The translations under genes were made by a program, and so were the position numbers. Below are positions 35,022-43,868 of a stretch of 64,000 bases of DNA, piece by piece. Within the stretch, counting starts at the first letter, position 1. Each line of letters begins with the position of its first letter. Below the pieces are notes generated by a model that saw nothing but the letters and a program-made list of their open reading frames with translations, searched no databases and was not told the DNA's origin. Source of the stretch: Brucella daejeonensis (lineage in GTDB: Bacteria > Pseudomonadota > Alphaproteobacteria > Rhizobiales > Rhizobiaceae); contig NZ_JACIJG010000006.1 of the NCBI RefSeq assembly GCF_014199265.1, forward strand, positions 62,001-126,000, given 5' to 3'.

Positions 35022-35545
35022 GAGAACACCACGTCCTCGTCGCGATAGGGCCGGAACTCGCGGTCGAGCGCATTCGGTTCCATGTAAAGCCCGCCGCGCG
35101 CCGCATCCAGAAAGCGGCGGACCGTCAGCAATCCATCCTGAAGCCCGCTCGCCACCAGCCTCAACGGCGGATGCCCGCCGAAAACACCGGCCTGATTGGG
35201 TGTATGCAGCCAGTGAATGCCCGCTTTCTCGTCGGCATAAAGCACACCCAGCGCCTGATGAATGCCAAGAACGGCGGAAAGACGCATCAGCACGTCGACA
35301 TCGAGCGTGATGTCGCGCCGTTCGCGCACCGCCTTGACCCAGTTGTAATAGGTGGACCGTGAAGGCAGCCCCAGCACCAGAAGCCGCTGCTGCTCGTCCA
35401 GCCTCCACAGATCGGCAATGGTCAGAAAGCTGCGCAACCCCGGCCCGCTCAACCGTTTGCGCGACTGCGGGGAAAAACGCGCCGCATCGAGAATATCCGG
35501 CCCCTTGTCCATTGTCGGCTTCAATATCGCGCTGTGTCTGGCCAT
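35018..35545 (-). CDS. Xre/MbcA/ParS-type antitoxin (DUF2384)
   Basis: A 175-residue protein. The middle holds an Xre-like DNA-binding part (RSTYYNWVKAV region near residue 65) and the C-terminal half the MbcA/ParS toxin-binding domain (GGHPPLRLVASGLQDGLLTV). The ATG at 35545 lies 5 bases after GGAGG; ATG 35548 and a TTG at 35557 are alternatives. It should neutralise the RES toxin and repress the operon through the palindrome in its promoter. Confidence 0.83.
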   Translation of the reverse strand: MARHSAILKPTMDKGPDILDAARFSPQSRKRLSGPGLRSFLTIADLWRLDEQQRLLVLGLPSRSTYYNWVKAVRERRDITLDVDVLMRLSAVLGIHQALGVLYADEKAGIHWLHTPNQAGVFGGHPPLRLVASGLQDGLLTVRRFLDAARGGLYMEPNALDREFRPYRDEDVVFS

Positions 35546-35570
35546 CATCGCCTCCAATCATCCAGATTGG

Positions 35571-35598
35571 AATATAGTCCAAATATGGACTTTTACAA
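35571..35598 (-). promoter_or_regulatory. Toxin-antitoxin promoter with an operator in its spacer
   Basis: On the minus strand TTGTAA (complement of 35593-35598) and TATATT (complement of 35571-35576) are 16 bases apart. The palindrome AGTCCA-AATA-TGGACT (35576-35591) fills the spacer, where a bound antitoxin would block RNA polymerase. Confidence 0.6.
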
Positions 35599-35621
35599 CC
35601 CTGCGATGTTTTCGGCGATGA

Positions 35622-37472
35622 TTACTCGGCGGCGATCAGCGGCGCCCCTGCGGCGACATCCGGCACGAAATCGAAATGAGCGGGGCGCAGCGAAACATAG
35701 CCGTTGCGGATATCCAGCACGTGGGAATAGACCTCCGCGCCGTTTTCGAGCAATGGCAGCTTTTCCTCATGCATGATGCTGATGACGATGGCTTGCGGGC
35801 AGCGCGTCTTCAGCGCTTCGTGGAAGCGCATTTTCGAAGCGGAATCGAGCGCACCCGTTGCCTCGTCGAGGAAGATGATCGTGGGCTTGTGCAGGAGAAT
35901 GCGCGCCAGCACGACCTTCTGCTTCTGCCCGCCGGACAGGATCATGTCCCAGGGCGTTCCACCGGCATCCGGGTCGTTCATGCGTTCGATGAATTCGCCA
36001 AGCCCCGCCTCGTGCAGCACGGCGGCCACCGCCAGATCGGTGAACCGCTCCGCATCGGCGGGCAGGCTCACCAGTTGCTTCAGGGATACCGAGGGGAACT
36101 TCGCTTCCTGCGTGGCATAAAGGGTGGTCGCCTTCTGCGGATAGATGATATCGCCGGTGCCATAGGGCCACAGGCCGTTCAGCGCCTTCACGAAGGAGGT
36201 TTTGCCCGAGCCGGATTCACCGCGCATATAGACCCAGTCGCCAGCGCGAATATTGATCACGCCCGAACGCAGGAACGGCGCTTCGCTGTCCGGCCCCTGC
36301 ATGAGGGTCAGGTTGCGCACCGACAAGCCGAAGCGCGGATGCTGTTCGGCGAAAGCAAAGCGGTTGATGCCGGAGCGGTTGTAGAATTCGGTTGGGTCCT
36401 GAACGTTCTCGATAGCTTGCGCGAGACCTGTCACGCGGCCTGCATTGGCGCGCAGATTGGCAATCGCCGGCATGACCTGGATGAACCACGAGCAATCGTT
36501 GATCATCGCCGCAACCAGTTCCGCACCCGTCACATAGTTACGGAAGCTGACCGAACCGCTCATATAGGGCAGAAGGCCCGGAATATAGGCAACGATGCGA
36601 TTGGACAGGAAACCATAGGCCTGCGAGAAGGCCAGATAGGCCGCGTCGAAGCGGTTGAGACGGTTCCACGTACCGTCCACGTCCCTGTAGAGGCGGTCAT
36701 TGACCGACCGCTGCACGGTCTCGCCGCCGGAGGCGGAAATCTGGAAGCTGCGGCGCAGGAGCGTCGTCCATTCGCCACGATAGGAGCCTTCGGCCTTCTG
36801 GATGCCGAGATTCAGGCGCTCCAGCCGCTTGCCGATCCTGACCGCGACCAGCGTGCCGAGCGGCACATAGATGGCGATTGCCGCAAAGGCGAGAACCGCG
36901 CTGCCATAGCTGCCGAGAAATTCCAGCCCGCCCACTTCGGTCGACATTTCGATCAGCTTCTGCCCGATGAAGAAGGCCGACAGAACCACGCCGACAATGC
37001 CCATGACGAGGCCGATGGCGCCGCCGGTCATGCCCTTGATCGATTCCTGCAAACGCTGGTCGATATTGTCGGGCTGGTCCTTCGCCCGGCCCTGTTGCAG
37101 ATGGAAATGAGTGTGCCTGCCGTCCAGAAGCGCGGTCGAGAACTGGTCGTTCAGCCAGTTGCGCCATTTGCGGTGCAGCGTGGTCGACAGGAAATGGCGC
37201 GAGCCGACCAGAAACATATCCTTCGCCAGCATCAGCAGAACGAGAATGCCCGCATTGGCCGCAATCGTTGCAAGAGGATTCTGGACCGGCGCCGTATTGA
37301 CGTTGACGATGGAGTTCATCAGCAGGCCCGAAGCCTCGGCCACCCAGACGGTGGTCTTGCTGACGAAAGCCGTCATCAGAAAGATCGCGAGGGTGAGGCC
37401 CCAGGCCTCCTTCCAGCGGTCGGAAATCCAGTAGGCTCGCATCAGCCCCCAGAACGACGTCATGTCGGCCAC
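35622..37472 (-). CDS. YddA/SbmA-like ABC exporter (fused permease and ATPase)
   Basis: About 616 residues. The N-terminal two-thirds is an ABC_membrane_2-type domain with six hydrophobic segments. The C-terminal third is the ATPase, with Walker A GESGSGKTS, signature LSGGQKQK and Walker B IIFLDEATGALD. The fused ATPase separates it from BacA/SbmA proper. The GTG at 37472 follows GGAGG by 6 bases; ATG 37463 is an alternative with poorer spacing. Possible role: peptide or vitamin transport, or envelope lipids. Confidence 0.82.
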   Translation of the reverse strand: MADMTSFWGLMRAYWISDRWKEAWGLTLAIFLMTAFVSKTTVWVAEASGLLMNSIVNVNTAPVQNPLATIAANAGILVLLMLAKDMFLVGSRHFLSTTLHRKWRNWLNDQFSTALLDGRHTHFHLQQGRAKDQPDNIDQRLQESIKGMTGGAIGLVMGIVGVVLSAFFIGQKLIEMSTEVGGLEFLGSYGSAVLAFAAIAIYVPLGTLVAVRIGKRLERLNLGIQKAEGSYRGEWTTLLRRSFQISASGGETVQRSVNDRLYRDVDGTWNRLNRFDAAYLAFSQAYGFLSNRIVAYIPGLLPYMSGSVSFRNYVTGAELVAAMINDCSWFIQVMPAIANLRANAGRVTGLAQAIENVQDPTEFYNRSGINRFAFAEQHPRFGLSVRNLTLMQGPDSEAPFLRSGVINIRAGDWVYMRGESGSGKTSFVKALNGLWPYGTGDIIYPQKATTLYATQEAKFPSVSLKQLVSLPADAERFTDLAVAAVLHEAGLGEFIERMNDPDAGGTPWDMILSGGQKQKVVLARILLHKPTIIFLDEATGALDSASKMRFHEALKTRCPQAIVISIMHEEKLPLLENGAEVYSHVLDIRNGYVSLRPAHFDFVPDVAAGAPLIAAE

Positions 37473-37773
37473 GGCAGACCTCCCCCTTGCCTGCAAGGAT
37501 TGCTGTCTGGTCTGCCGGTTTTTGCTCAATCCACACCTCGTTCGATATCGAGAAATGTAACGATCTGTTACATATTGCAACAAACTGTGGTTAACGCAAT
37601 GTTAATAGTCAACACAAAAGCGGAACGCCAAACCGTGAATGGACAGCGGTTCGGTGGCAACGAATTGAAATCGTTTACCTATCGAAAAATGGATTTTTTT
37701 GCTGAACAGTCTGTTTCACGCGGCAAATACGGGCTTTCCGGTGGGCAAACCCTTCGATTCTATCAAAGTGGGC
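37473..37773. other. Intergenic stretch between the exporter and the LysR gene
   Basis: About 300 bases without a gene. It is AT-rich around 37555-37700, which fits promoter DNA for the exporter, and contains the CtrA-like box. Nothing else was recognised. Confidence 0.5.
37591..37605. promoter_or_regulatory. CtrA-like box upstream of the YddA-like exporter
   Basis: TTAACGCAATGTTAA fits TTAA-N7-TTAA exactly and lies about 120 bases upstream of the exporter gene. A 15-base match in AT-rich DNA can occur by chance. Confidence 0.35.
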
Positions 37774-38679
37774 CTATTGCGCCGCGAGATAGGCCTGAAG
37801 CCGCGGCACGACATAATCGAGGAAAACGCGGACCCGCTGCGGCAGCCGCGCCCCGCCCAGAAACACGGCGTGAACTTCCTCCAGGTCGTTCTCGACCGCA
37901 TCGGACAGGACCTCCACCAGCCTGCCGGACGCAATATCTTCGCGCGCGTGATAATCGCCGATGCGCGCAAGCCCCAGTCCCGCCACAGCCATGCGGCGGA
38001 CAGTCTCGCCATTATTGGCCAGAAGCGAACCGGAGACGGCGCGGTCCACGATCCGCCCGCTTTCCTTGAGCGGCCAGACCGGCGCGGCACGGCGGAAATT
38101 GAAGCCGATGCAGTTGTGATCGGCAAGGTCGTCCACGGTCGTCGGCGTGCCGTGACGTGCGAGATAGGACGGCGCCGCCACGATCTTGCGCCGTGCGATG
38201 CCGAGCCTGCGCGCCGTCATGCTGGAATTGGGAAGAGCGCCGATACGGAACGCCACATCGGTGCGATCGAGATAGAGGTCGACCAGTTCGTCCGACAGCG
38301 ACAGGTCGATCACGATATTCGGATAGGCCGACAGGAATTCCGGCAGGAGCGGTTCCAGCGCAAGCGTTCCAAGCGCCACGGAAGCGTTGACGCGCACCGT
38401 GCCGCCGGTGCTCGCGGAGCCTTGCGAAATCTCGCGCTCCACCTCCTCGAATTCGTGCAGCAGCCCCTGGCTGCGCTCATAATAGATCTGTCCCTCCGTC
38501 GTCAGCGACAGCCTGCGCGAAGAACGTTCCAGAAGGCGCACGCCCAGCCGCGCCTCTATACGCGATATGAGTTTGCTGATCGTGGAAGGGTTCATGCGCA
38601 AAAGACGCGCGGCCTCGGAAAAACTGCCCGTTTCCACGACGCGCAGAAAGACCTGCATTTCGCCGGCGCGATTGTCCAT
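37774..38679 (-). CDS. LysR-family transcriptional regulator
   Basis: A 301-residue LysR protein with an N-terminal helix-turn-helix (GSFSEAARLLRMNPSTISKLI, key residues SEAAR and STISK) followed by the effector domain. The start is uncertain: ATG at 38679 and 38682 are next to GGAG; an in-frame ATG at 38691 lies within a 23-bp palindrome. It is divergent from an aldo/keto reductase and MFS gene pair, its likely targets. Confidence 0.83.
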   Translation of the reverse strand: MDNRAGEMQVFLRVVETGSFSEAARLLRMNPSTISKLISRIEARLGVRLLERSSRRLSLTTEGQIYYERSQGLLHEFEEVEREISQGSASTGGTVRVNASVALGTLALEPLLPEFLSAYPNIVIDLSLSDELVDLYLDRTDVAFRIGALPNSSMTARRLGIARRKIVAAPSYLARHGTPTTVDDLADHNCIGFNFRRAAPVWPLKESGRIVDRAVSGSLLANNGETVRRMAVAGLGLARIGDYHAREDIASGRLVEVLSDAVENDLEEVHAVFLGGARLPQRVRVFLDYVVPRLQAYLAAQ

Positions 38680-38689
38680 CATCCGCTCC

Positions 38690-38712
38690 ATCTGTGAAAC
38701 CGTTTCACAGAT
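38690..38712. promoter_or_regulatory. Perfect 11-bp-arm palindrome in the LysR/aldo-keto reductase gap
   Basis: ATCTGTGAAAC, one central C, then GTTTCACAGAT. It sits just upstream of the LysR start and about 85 bases from the reductase start, a plausible autoregulatory operator. Confidence 0.6.
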
Positions 38713-38794
38713 AATGTGGATTTCGAGCGGATTTTCAAGTCGGCACAACGCGCTTATCTGTCAGCCACATCACGATTCACAACAGGATTTACAA

Positions 38795-39619
38795 ATGAAA
38801 TTCGTCAACGCACATGGCGCAGCCATTCCTGCGCTTGGTTTCGGCGTGTTCCGCATGAGCGATGCCGAAGTGGAAACCGTCGTCCCGGCCGCTCTTGAAG
38901 CCGGTTTCCGCCATTTCGATACGGCGCAGATCTATCAGAACGAAGCTGCCCTTGGCCGCGCCCTGCAAAAGGCTGGCGCAAGGCGCGACGACCTGTTCCT
39001 GACCACCAAGGTCTGGGTGGACAATTACAGCCCGGAAAAATTCGCGGCTTCGGTCGATGAAAGCCTCGACAGGCTGAAGGTCGATCGGGTGGACCTCCTG
39101 CTTCTGCACTGGCCCGCCGACAAGGTCGCCATCACCGACCAGATCGACATGCTGAATGCCGTGCAGGCCGCGGGCAAGACGCGCTTCATCGGCGTGAGCA
39201 ACCAGAACATCGCACAGATGCGCGAATCCATCGAGCGGAGCGCCGCGCCCATCGTCACCAACCAGATCGAGGCGCATCCTTATCTCGATCAGGATGCAAT
39301 GGCGAAAGCCGCCGAAGACGCAGGCGTCGCCATCACCGCCTATTACGGCATGGCCGACGGTGCGGTGCCACGCGATGCGACGCTTCAGGCCATCGGCGCG
39401 AAATACGGCAAGACCGCCGCACAGGTCGGCCTGCGCTGGCTGATCGAGCGTGGCTTCATCGCCCTTTCCAAGACGGCGAAGCCGGAGCGCGTGGCGGAAA
39501 ATTTCGACGTGTTCGATTTTGAACTGAATGCAGAAGACATGACGGCGATTTCAAAGCTCGCCCGTCCCGATGGACGACTGGTCAGCCCTCCCGGACTGGC
39601 ACCCGTCTGGGACAAGTAA
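38795..39619 (+). CDS. Aldo/keto reductase
   Basis: A 274-residue NADPH-dependent reductase of the TIM-barrel aldo/keto reductase family. The catalytic residues are visible as D and Y in FDTAQIYQNE, K in LTTKVW and H in LLLHWP. The NADP-binding end includes GFIALSKTAKPERV. The start at 38795 gives the family's usual length. It is followed 21 bases later by an MFS pump gene. Substrate unknown. Confidence 0.87.
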   Translation: MKFVNAHGAAIPALGFGVFRMSDAEVETVVPAALEAGFRHFDTAQIYQNEAALGRALQKAGARRDDLFLTTKVWVDNYSPEKFAASVDESLDRLKVDRVDLLLLHWPADKVAITDQIDMLNAVQAAGKTRFIGVSNQNIAQMRESIERSAAPIVTNQIEAHPYLDQDAMAKAAEDAGVAITAYYGMADGAVPRDATLQAIGAKYGKTAAQVGLRWLIERGFIALSKTAKPERVAENFDVFDFELNAEDMTAISKLARPDGRLVSPPGLAPVWDK

Positions 39620-39640
39620 GGAAATAACGGAGATTTCGCG

Positions 39641-40843
39641 ATGAGTGCTGTAAACGCACAGGACAGCGCGACGAAGGCGGCCGGTTTCAACTGGCCGCTG
39701 CTCGCGCTTGCAATCGGTGCCTTCGGTATAGGCACCACGGAATTCGCGCCGATGGGCCTCCTGCCCGTCATCGCGGACGGCGTGGACGTATCGATCCCGA
39801 CGGCTGGCCTTCTCGTCAGCGCCTATGCCATCGGCGTGATGGTCGGCGCGCCGGTCATGACGCTCGCCTTCGGACGTTTCGGCAAGCGCACGGCGCTGAT
39901 GCTGCTCATGGGCATATTCACGCTCGGCAACATCCTTTCCGCGCTCGCGCCGGATTACTGGACGCTGCTGGCCGCCCGTCTGGTCACGAGCCTCAACCAT
40001 GGCGCGTTCTTCGGTCTCGGCTCCGTCGTCGCCGCCAGCGTCGTGCCGCCCGAAAAGCGCGCCAGCGCCGTCGCCACCATGTTCATGGGCCTGACGATTG
40101 CCAATATTGGCGGCGTCCCGGCGGCAACCTGGGTCGGCCAGCAGATCGGCTGGCGCATGTCGTTTGCAGGCACCGCCGTTCTGGGCCTGCTCGCCATCAC
40201 CGCGCTCTGGCTTTCGCTGCCGCGCGGCGAAGCAGGCAAGATGCCGGACATCCGCCGCGAACTGGGCGTCCTGATGCGCCCGACCGTGCTGATGTCGCTC
40301 GCAACGACCGTCATGGGCGCGGGCGCCATGTTCACGCTCTACACCTATGTCGCTCCCGTGCTGGCCGACCGCACCGGCGCTTCGGAAGGCTTCGTGACAC
40401 TGGCGCTCGTCCTCATCGGTGTGGGCTTTACCATCGGCAATGCGCTTGGCGGACGCCTGGCAGACTGGTCGCTCAACGGCGCAACACGCATCTTCCTCGC
40501 AGCACTTGCGATCATCAGCCTGATACTGCCGCTCATGCTCGGCAGCCATATCGGCGCTGCAATCGGCCTGCTGGCATGGGGTGCCGCCGCCTTCGCCATC
40601 GTTCCGCCGGTCCAGACCCGCGTCATGCAGGCGGCGGCGGAAGCACCGGGCCTTGCCTCGTCGATCAATATCGGCGCGTTCAATCTCGGCAACGCCGTGG
40701 GGGCTGCCCTTGGCGGCGGCGTCATCAGCGCGGGCTACGGCTATGCCGCCATTCCGGTTGCCGGTGGCCTTCTGGCGGCAGCGGGCTTGCTGTTCACGCT
40801 GTCCCGCCGCCCGAAAGCGGCACTGGCCCCGTCGGCTTGCTAA
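39641..40843 (+). CDS. MFS transporter, AraJ/DHA1 type
   Basis: A 400-residue protein with twelve hydrophobic segments. It has the DHA1 signature region TTEFAPMGLLPVIA in segment 1 and GRFGKRTALM in the first cytoplasmic loop. The family exports sugars, purines or drugs. It is paired with the aldo/keto reductase under the divergent LysR. Its end overlaps the convergent ABC-2 permease gene by 4 bases. Confidence 0.85.
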   Translation: MSAVNAQDSATKAAGFNWPLLALAIGAFGIGTTEFAPMGLLPVIADGVDVSIPTAGLLVSAYAIGVMVGAPVMTLAFGRFGKRTALMLLMGIFTLGNILSALAPDYWTLLAARLVTSLNHGAFFGLGSVVAASVVPPEKRASAVATMFMGLTIANIGGVPAATWVGQQIGWRMSFAGTAVLGLLAITALWLSLPRGEAGKMPDIRRELGVLMRPTVLMSLATTVMGAGAMFTLYTYVAPVLADRTGASEGFVTLALVLIGVGFTIGNALGGRLADWSLNGATRIFLAALAIISLILPLMLGSHIGAAIGLLAWGAAAFAIVPPVQTRVMQAAAEAPGLASSINIGAFNLGNAVGAALGGGVISAGYGYAAIPVAGGLLAAAGLLFTLSRRPKAALAPSAC

Positions 40844-41982
40844 TCCAGCGTCCGCCGGAAGCGCAGCAGCGCCAGCGATGCGAACAGAAAGACAAAGAAT
40901 ATGAGGGCGTTCACCTCTCCGGCGATGTCGGAAAGGTGAGCGCCCTTCAGCATGACCGCCCGCACGATACGCAGGAAATGCGTCAGCGGGAAAATTTCGC
41001 CCAGCGCCTGCGCCCAGTCGGGCATACCCCGAAACGGAAACATGAAGCCCGACAGCATGAGCGACGGCAGGAAGAAGAAGAAGGTAAGCTGCATGGCCTG
41101 CATCTGCGTGCGCGAAGCCGTCGAAATCGTATAGCCGAGCAGCACCAGCGACAGGACGAAGATCAGCACAGCGCTCAGCAGAAGCGTCAGCGAGCCGACG
41201 AATGGCACGCCGAACAGAAGCTTCGCCGCAACCAGCACCACCACCACCTGCACCGCGCCCACCACAAGGAAGGGCAGCACCTTGCCCAGCATGATCTCCG
41301 CCGGAGTAGCGGGCATGGCGAGCAGATTTTCCATCGTCCCGCGTTCCGTCTCGCGGGTCAGCGCCATGGCCGTCATCATGACCATGGTCATTTGCAGGAT
41401 CACGCCCAGAAGACCCGGAACGATATTATATTGCGACACGCCTTCGGGATTGTAGCGGCGGTGCACGACCACCTGAAGCTGGCTGCGCGCGGCGTCCTCG
41501 GCCTCCGCCTGCTTGCCTTGTTCGCGCAGGAGCGCCTGACTGGCCACGGTTCCAAGCGTCGAGATCGCGCCGCTTGCCACCGACGGGTCGGTGGCGTCGG
41601 CCTCGATCAGGATTTGCGGCTCGTCGCCCGCGTCGACACGCCTTGCAAAATCGGACGGGATCGTCACCACGAAGGAAACCGTGCCGCTTGCGATCAGCGC
41701 TTCGGCCTCCGCCGCGCTGCGGACCACATGATCGAAACGGTAATAGCCGGTCGTTTCCAGCGCCGACACCATCGCCCGCGTATAATGATCCTGACTGGTC
41801 GCGACCAGCGCGCTCGGCAGGCTTTTGGGATCGTTGTTGATGGCAAAGCCGAACAGCAGCAACTGCATCAGGGGCACCACCAGCATCATGGCGAAGGTGA
41901 TGCGGTCGCGCCGCATCTGGATGAATTCCTTCGCCAGCATCGCGCCAAGACGCCCGAGGGAGAACCAGCCGCCTTTCATCAC
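40840..41982 (-). CDS. ABC-2 type efflux permease (YbhR/YhhJ-like)
   Basis: A 380-residue permease. One hydrophobic segment lies near residues 25-45, a large periplasmic domain spans about 46-180, and five hydrophobic segments follow, the ABC-2/YhhJ pattern. Its start overlaps the ATPase stop by 4 bases. With the HlyD-like adaptor it should form an export pump. Many relatives have two permeases; only one is present here. Confidence 0.84.
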   Translation of the reverse strand: MMKGGWFSLGRLGAMLAKEFIQMRRDRITFAMMLVVPLMQLLLFGFAINNDPKSLPSALVATSQDHYTRAMVSALETTGYYRFDHVVRSAAEAEALIASGTVSFVVTIPSDFARRVDAGDEPQILIEADATDPSVASGAISTLGTVASQALLREQGKQAEAEDAARSQLQVVVHRRYNPEGVSQYNIVPGLLGVILQMTMVMMTAMALTRETERGTMENLLAMPATPAEIMLGKVLPFLVVGAVQVVVVLVAAKLLFGVPFVGSLTLLLSAVLIFVLSLVLLGYTISTASRTQMQAMQLTFFFFLPSLMLSGFMFPFRGMPDWAQALGEIFPLTHFLRIVRAVMLKGAHLSDIAGEVNALIFFVFLFASLALLRFRRTLD

Positions 41983-42917
41983 GCACCGTCCTTCGTCATG
42001 TTGTCCCGCGCATTCGCCATGAACTGGATGAAGACGTCTTCGAGGCTGGTCTCGCCCGCCGCGACGGAAATTCCCTCGCGATGCCTGACCTTTTCCAGCG
42101 CCGCTTCCAGCCTGTCCCGGTCGGACCCGACGACATGCAGCGTCGCGCCAAAAGGCGCCACCTGCTCCACGCCCGGCTCGCCTTCCAGTTCCCGCGCAAT
42201 CTCGCCCAGCCGCGGGCCGTTGACGACGAAGGTCGTCAGTCCCGCCTTTGCGATCACCTCGCTCACCGTGCCGGTCGCCAGCAGCCTGCCATAGGAAATA
42301 TAGCTGATGCGATGGCAGCGCTCGGCCTCGTCCATGTAATGGGTCGAGACGAGCACGGTCAGGCCGCCATCGGCGAGACGGTGAATCTCGTCCCAGAAAT
42401 CGCGCCGCGCCTTCGGATCAACGCCTGCGGTCGGTTCGTCCAGCAGCAGAAGCTTCGGCTTGTGCATGATGCAGGCGGCAAGCGCCAGCCGCTGTTTCCA
42501 ACCGCCGGACAGCGTGCCCGCAAGCTGGTTGCCGCGCGAGGTCAGGCCCAGTTCCGAAAGCGTGCGCGCCACATGCTCCTTCACCGGTTTCAGCCGGTAA
42601 AGACGCGCGACGAATTCAAGATTTTCAGCGATGGTCAGGTCTTCATAGAAGGAAAAGCGCTGTGTCATGTAACCGACCTCGCGCTTGATCTTCAGTCCCT
42701 CGGTGCGAAGATTGTAACCAAGCACCTGCCCTTCGCCCTCATCCGGCGTCAGCAGGCCGCACATGATGCGGATCGTGGTGGTCTTGCCGGAGCCGTTCGG
42801 CCCCAGAAAGCCGACGATCTCGCCCTCCGCCACCGTCATGCTGACCTGATCGACGACGGTGGCGCTTCCGAAACGCTTGACCAGTCCCTTGACTTCAATG
42901 GCGTTGGGCATCGTCAC
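41979..42917 (-). CDS. ABC-2 efflux ATP-binding protein (YbhF/CcmA-like)
   Basis: A 312-residue ATPase with Walker A GPNGSGKTT, signature LSGGWKQR and Walker B LLLDEPTAGVD, the drug-exporter subfamily pattern. It carries a single nucleotide-binding domain, where the E. coli YbhF has two, so the subunits would dimerise. It lies between the adaptor gene (6-base gap) and the permease (4-base overlap). Confidence 0.87.
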   Translation of the reverse strand: MTMPNAIEVKGLVKRFGSATVVDQVSMTVAEGEIVGFLGPNGSGKTTTIRIMCGLLTPDEGEGQVLGYNLRTEGLKIKREVGYMTQRFSFYEDLTIAENLEFVARLYRLKPVKEHVARTLSELGLTSRGNQLAGTLSGGWKQRLALAACIMHKPKLLLLDEPTAGVDPKARRDFWDEIHRLADGGLTVLVSTHYMDEAERCHRISYISYGRLLATGTVSEVIAKAGLTTFVVNGPRLGEIARELEGEPGVEQVAPFGATLHVVGSDRDRLEAALEKVRHREGISVAAGETSLEDVFIQFMANARDNMTKDGA

Positions 42918-42923
42918 GCTCGC

Positions 42924-43868
42924 TTATTTCGCGCCCAGATCGACGTCCACGATCTGGCCGGGCTGCAAGGGCGAGGCGGGATCGACCGGGTGCGCCTCGA
43001 CCAGATAGACGAGCTTCTGGCGCGTCTCCAGCGAGTAGATCACCGGCGGCGTGAATTCGGGATCGGGCGAGACATAGCTGATCCGCGCCGTGAGATCCGG
43101 CGCACAGCCATCGCAACGGACCGACAGCATGTCGCCGACATGCACCGCCGAAAGCCTGTCTTCCGGTATGTAGACCTTCAGCTTGACCGCACCGTCGGGC
43201 AGCATGGTCAGCACCGGAGCGGATGGCCCCGCAATGTCGCCGGGATTGCGGATGACATCGGTGATGCGGCCCGGCGCAGGCGCTTCGATGGTTCGCTTGG
43301 CAAGGTGCCAGCGGGCGGAATCGAGCTGCGCTTCCGCGCTTTTGACGGCGTTTTCCGCCGCCTTGATCGTTTCGGGCCGGGCAGGAAGCCGTCCCACAGC
43401 CAGATTGGAGGTCGCCTGATTGATGGAAGCTTCGGCCACCTCCAGCCTCGTCGCGGCATCGTCGAGTTGGGCCTGCGTCATCACTCCGCGCTTTGTGAGG
43501 TCCTGCGTGCGCAGGAGCGTTCGCCGGGCATCGTCGGTCTGTGCCTGCGCGGTGCGCACCGCTGCTTCCAGAACGGCGATTTCATCCGGGCGCTTGCCGA
43601 CCTGCAAATCCGCCAGTTGGGCGCGCGCCTGCTCCAGCGTCGCCTCGGCCTGTGCGACAGCGATCTTCGCGTCCGTATCCTCGGTCCTCGCAATCGGCCT
43701 GCCCGGCGCCACCCGGTCGCCGCGCCTGACCGCCACGGACTGGACCTGCGCTACTTCCAGCGGTGCAAGGCGCACGAATTCGCCCTCGACATAGCCGACC
43801 GCAAGCGGTTGCGCACCGCAGGCCGCGAACAGATAGGATGCAAAGGGAAGCATACACAAAAAACTCAT
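42924..43868 (-). CDS. HlyD/YbhG-family membrane-fusion adaptor
   Basis: A 314-residue periplasmic adaptor. The N-terminal hydrophobic stretch ends LFAAC, close to a lipobox. Biotinyl-lipoyl-like halves flank a long helical hairpin rich in A, Q, E and L (about residues 65-165). It links the inner-membrane pump to the outer membrane. Its start overlaps the TetR stop in an ATGA arrangement. Confidence 0.84.
   Translation of the reverse strand: MSFLCMLPFASYLFAACGAQPLAVGYVEGEFVRLAPLEVAQVQSVAVRRGDRVAPGRPIARTEDTDAKIAVAQAEATLEQARAQLADLQVGKRPDEIAVLEAAVRTAQAQTDDARRTLLRTQDLTKRGVMTQAQLDDAATRLEVAEASINQATSNLAVGRLPARPETIKAAENAVKSAEAQLDSARWHLAKRTIEAPAPGRITDVIRNPGDIAGPSAPVLTMLPDGAVKLKVYIPEDRLSAVHVGDMLSVRCDGCAPDLTARISYVSPDPEFTPPVIYSLETRQKLVYLVEAHPVDPASPLQPGQIVDVDLGAK

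Noticed and set aside
34356-35582. A single 408-residue gene covering both toxin and antitoxin
   Set aside because: The N-terminal third is the wrong frame of the antitoxin gene; the RES domain and a coupled GTG start explain the frame.
35622-37472. BacA/SbmA peptide transporter
   Set aside because: It carries its own ATPase domain and is about 200 residues longer; YddA-like ABC exporter fits better.
35676-38069. 797-codon plus-strand frame
   Set aside because: Antisense shadow of the YddA-like exporter and the LysR gene; no recognisable domain.
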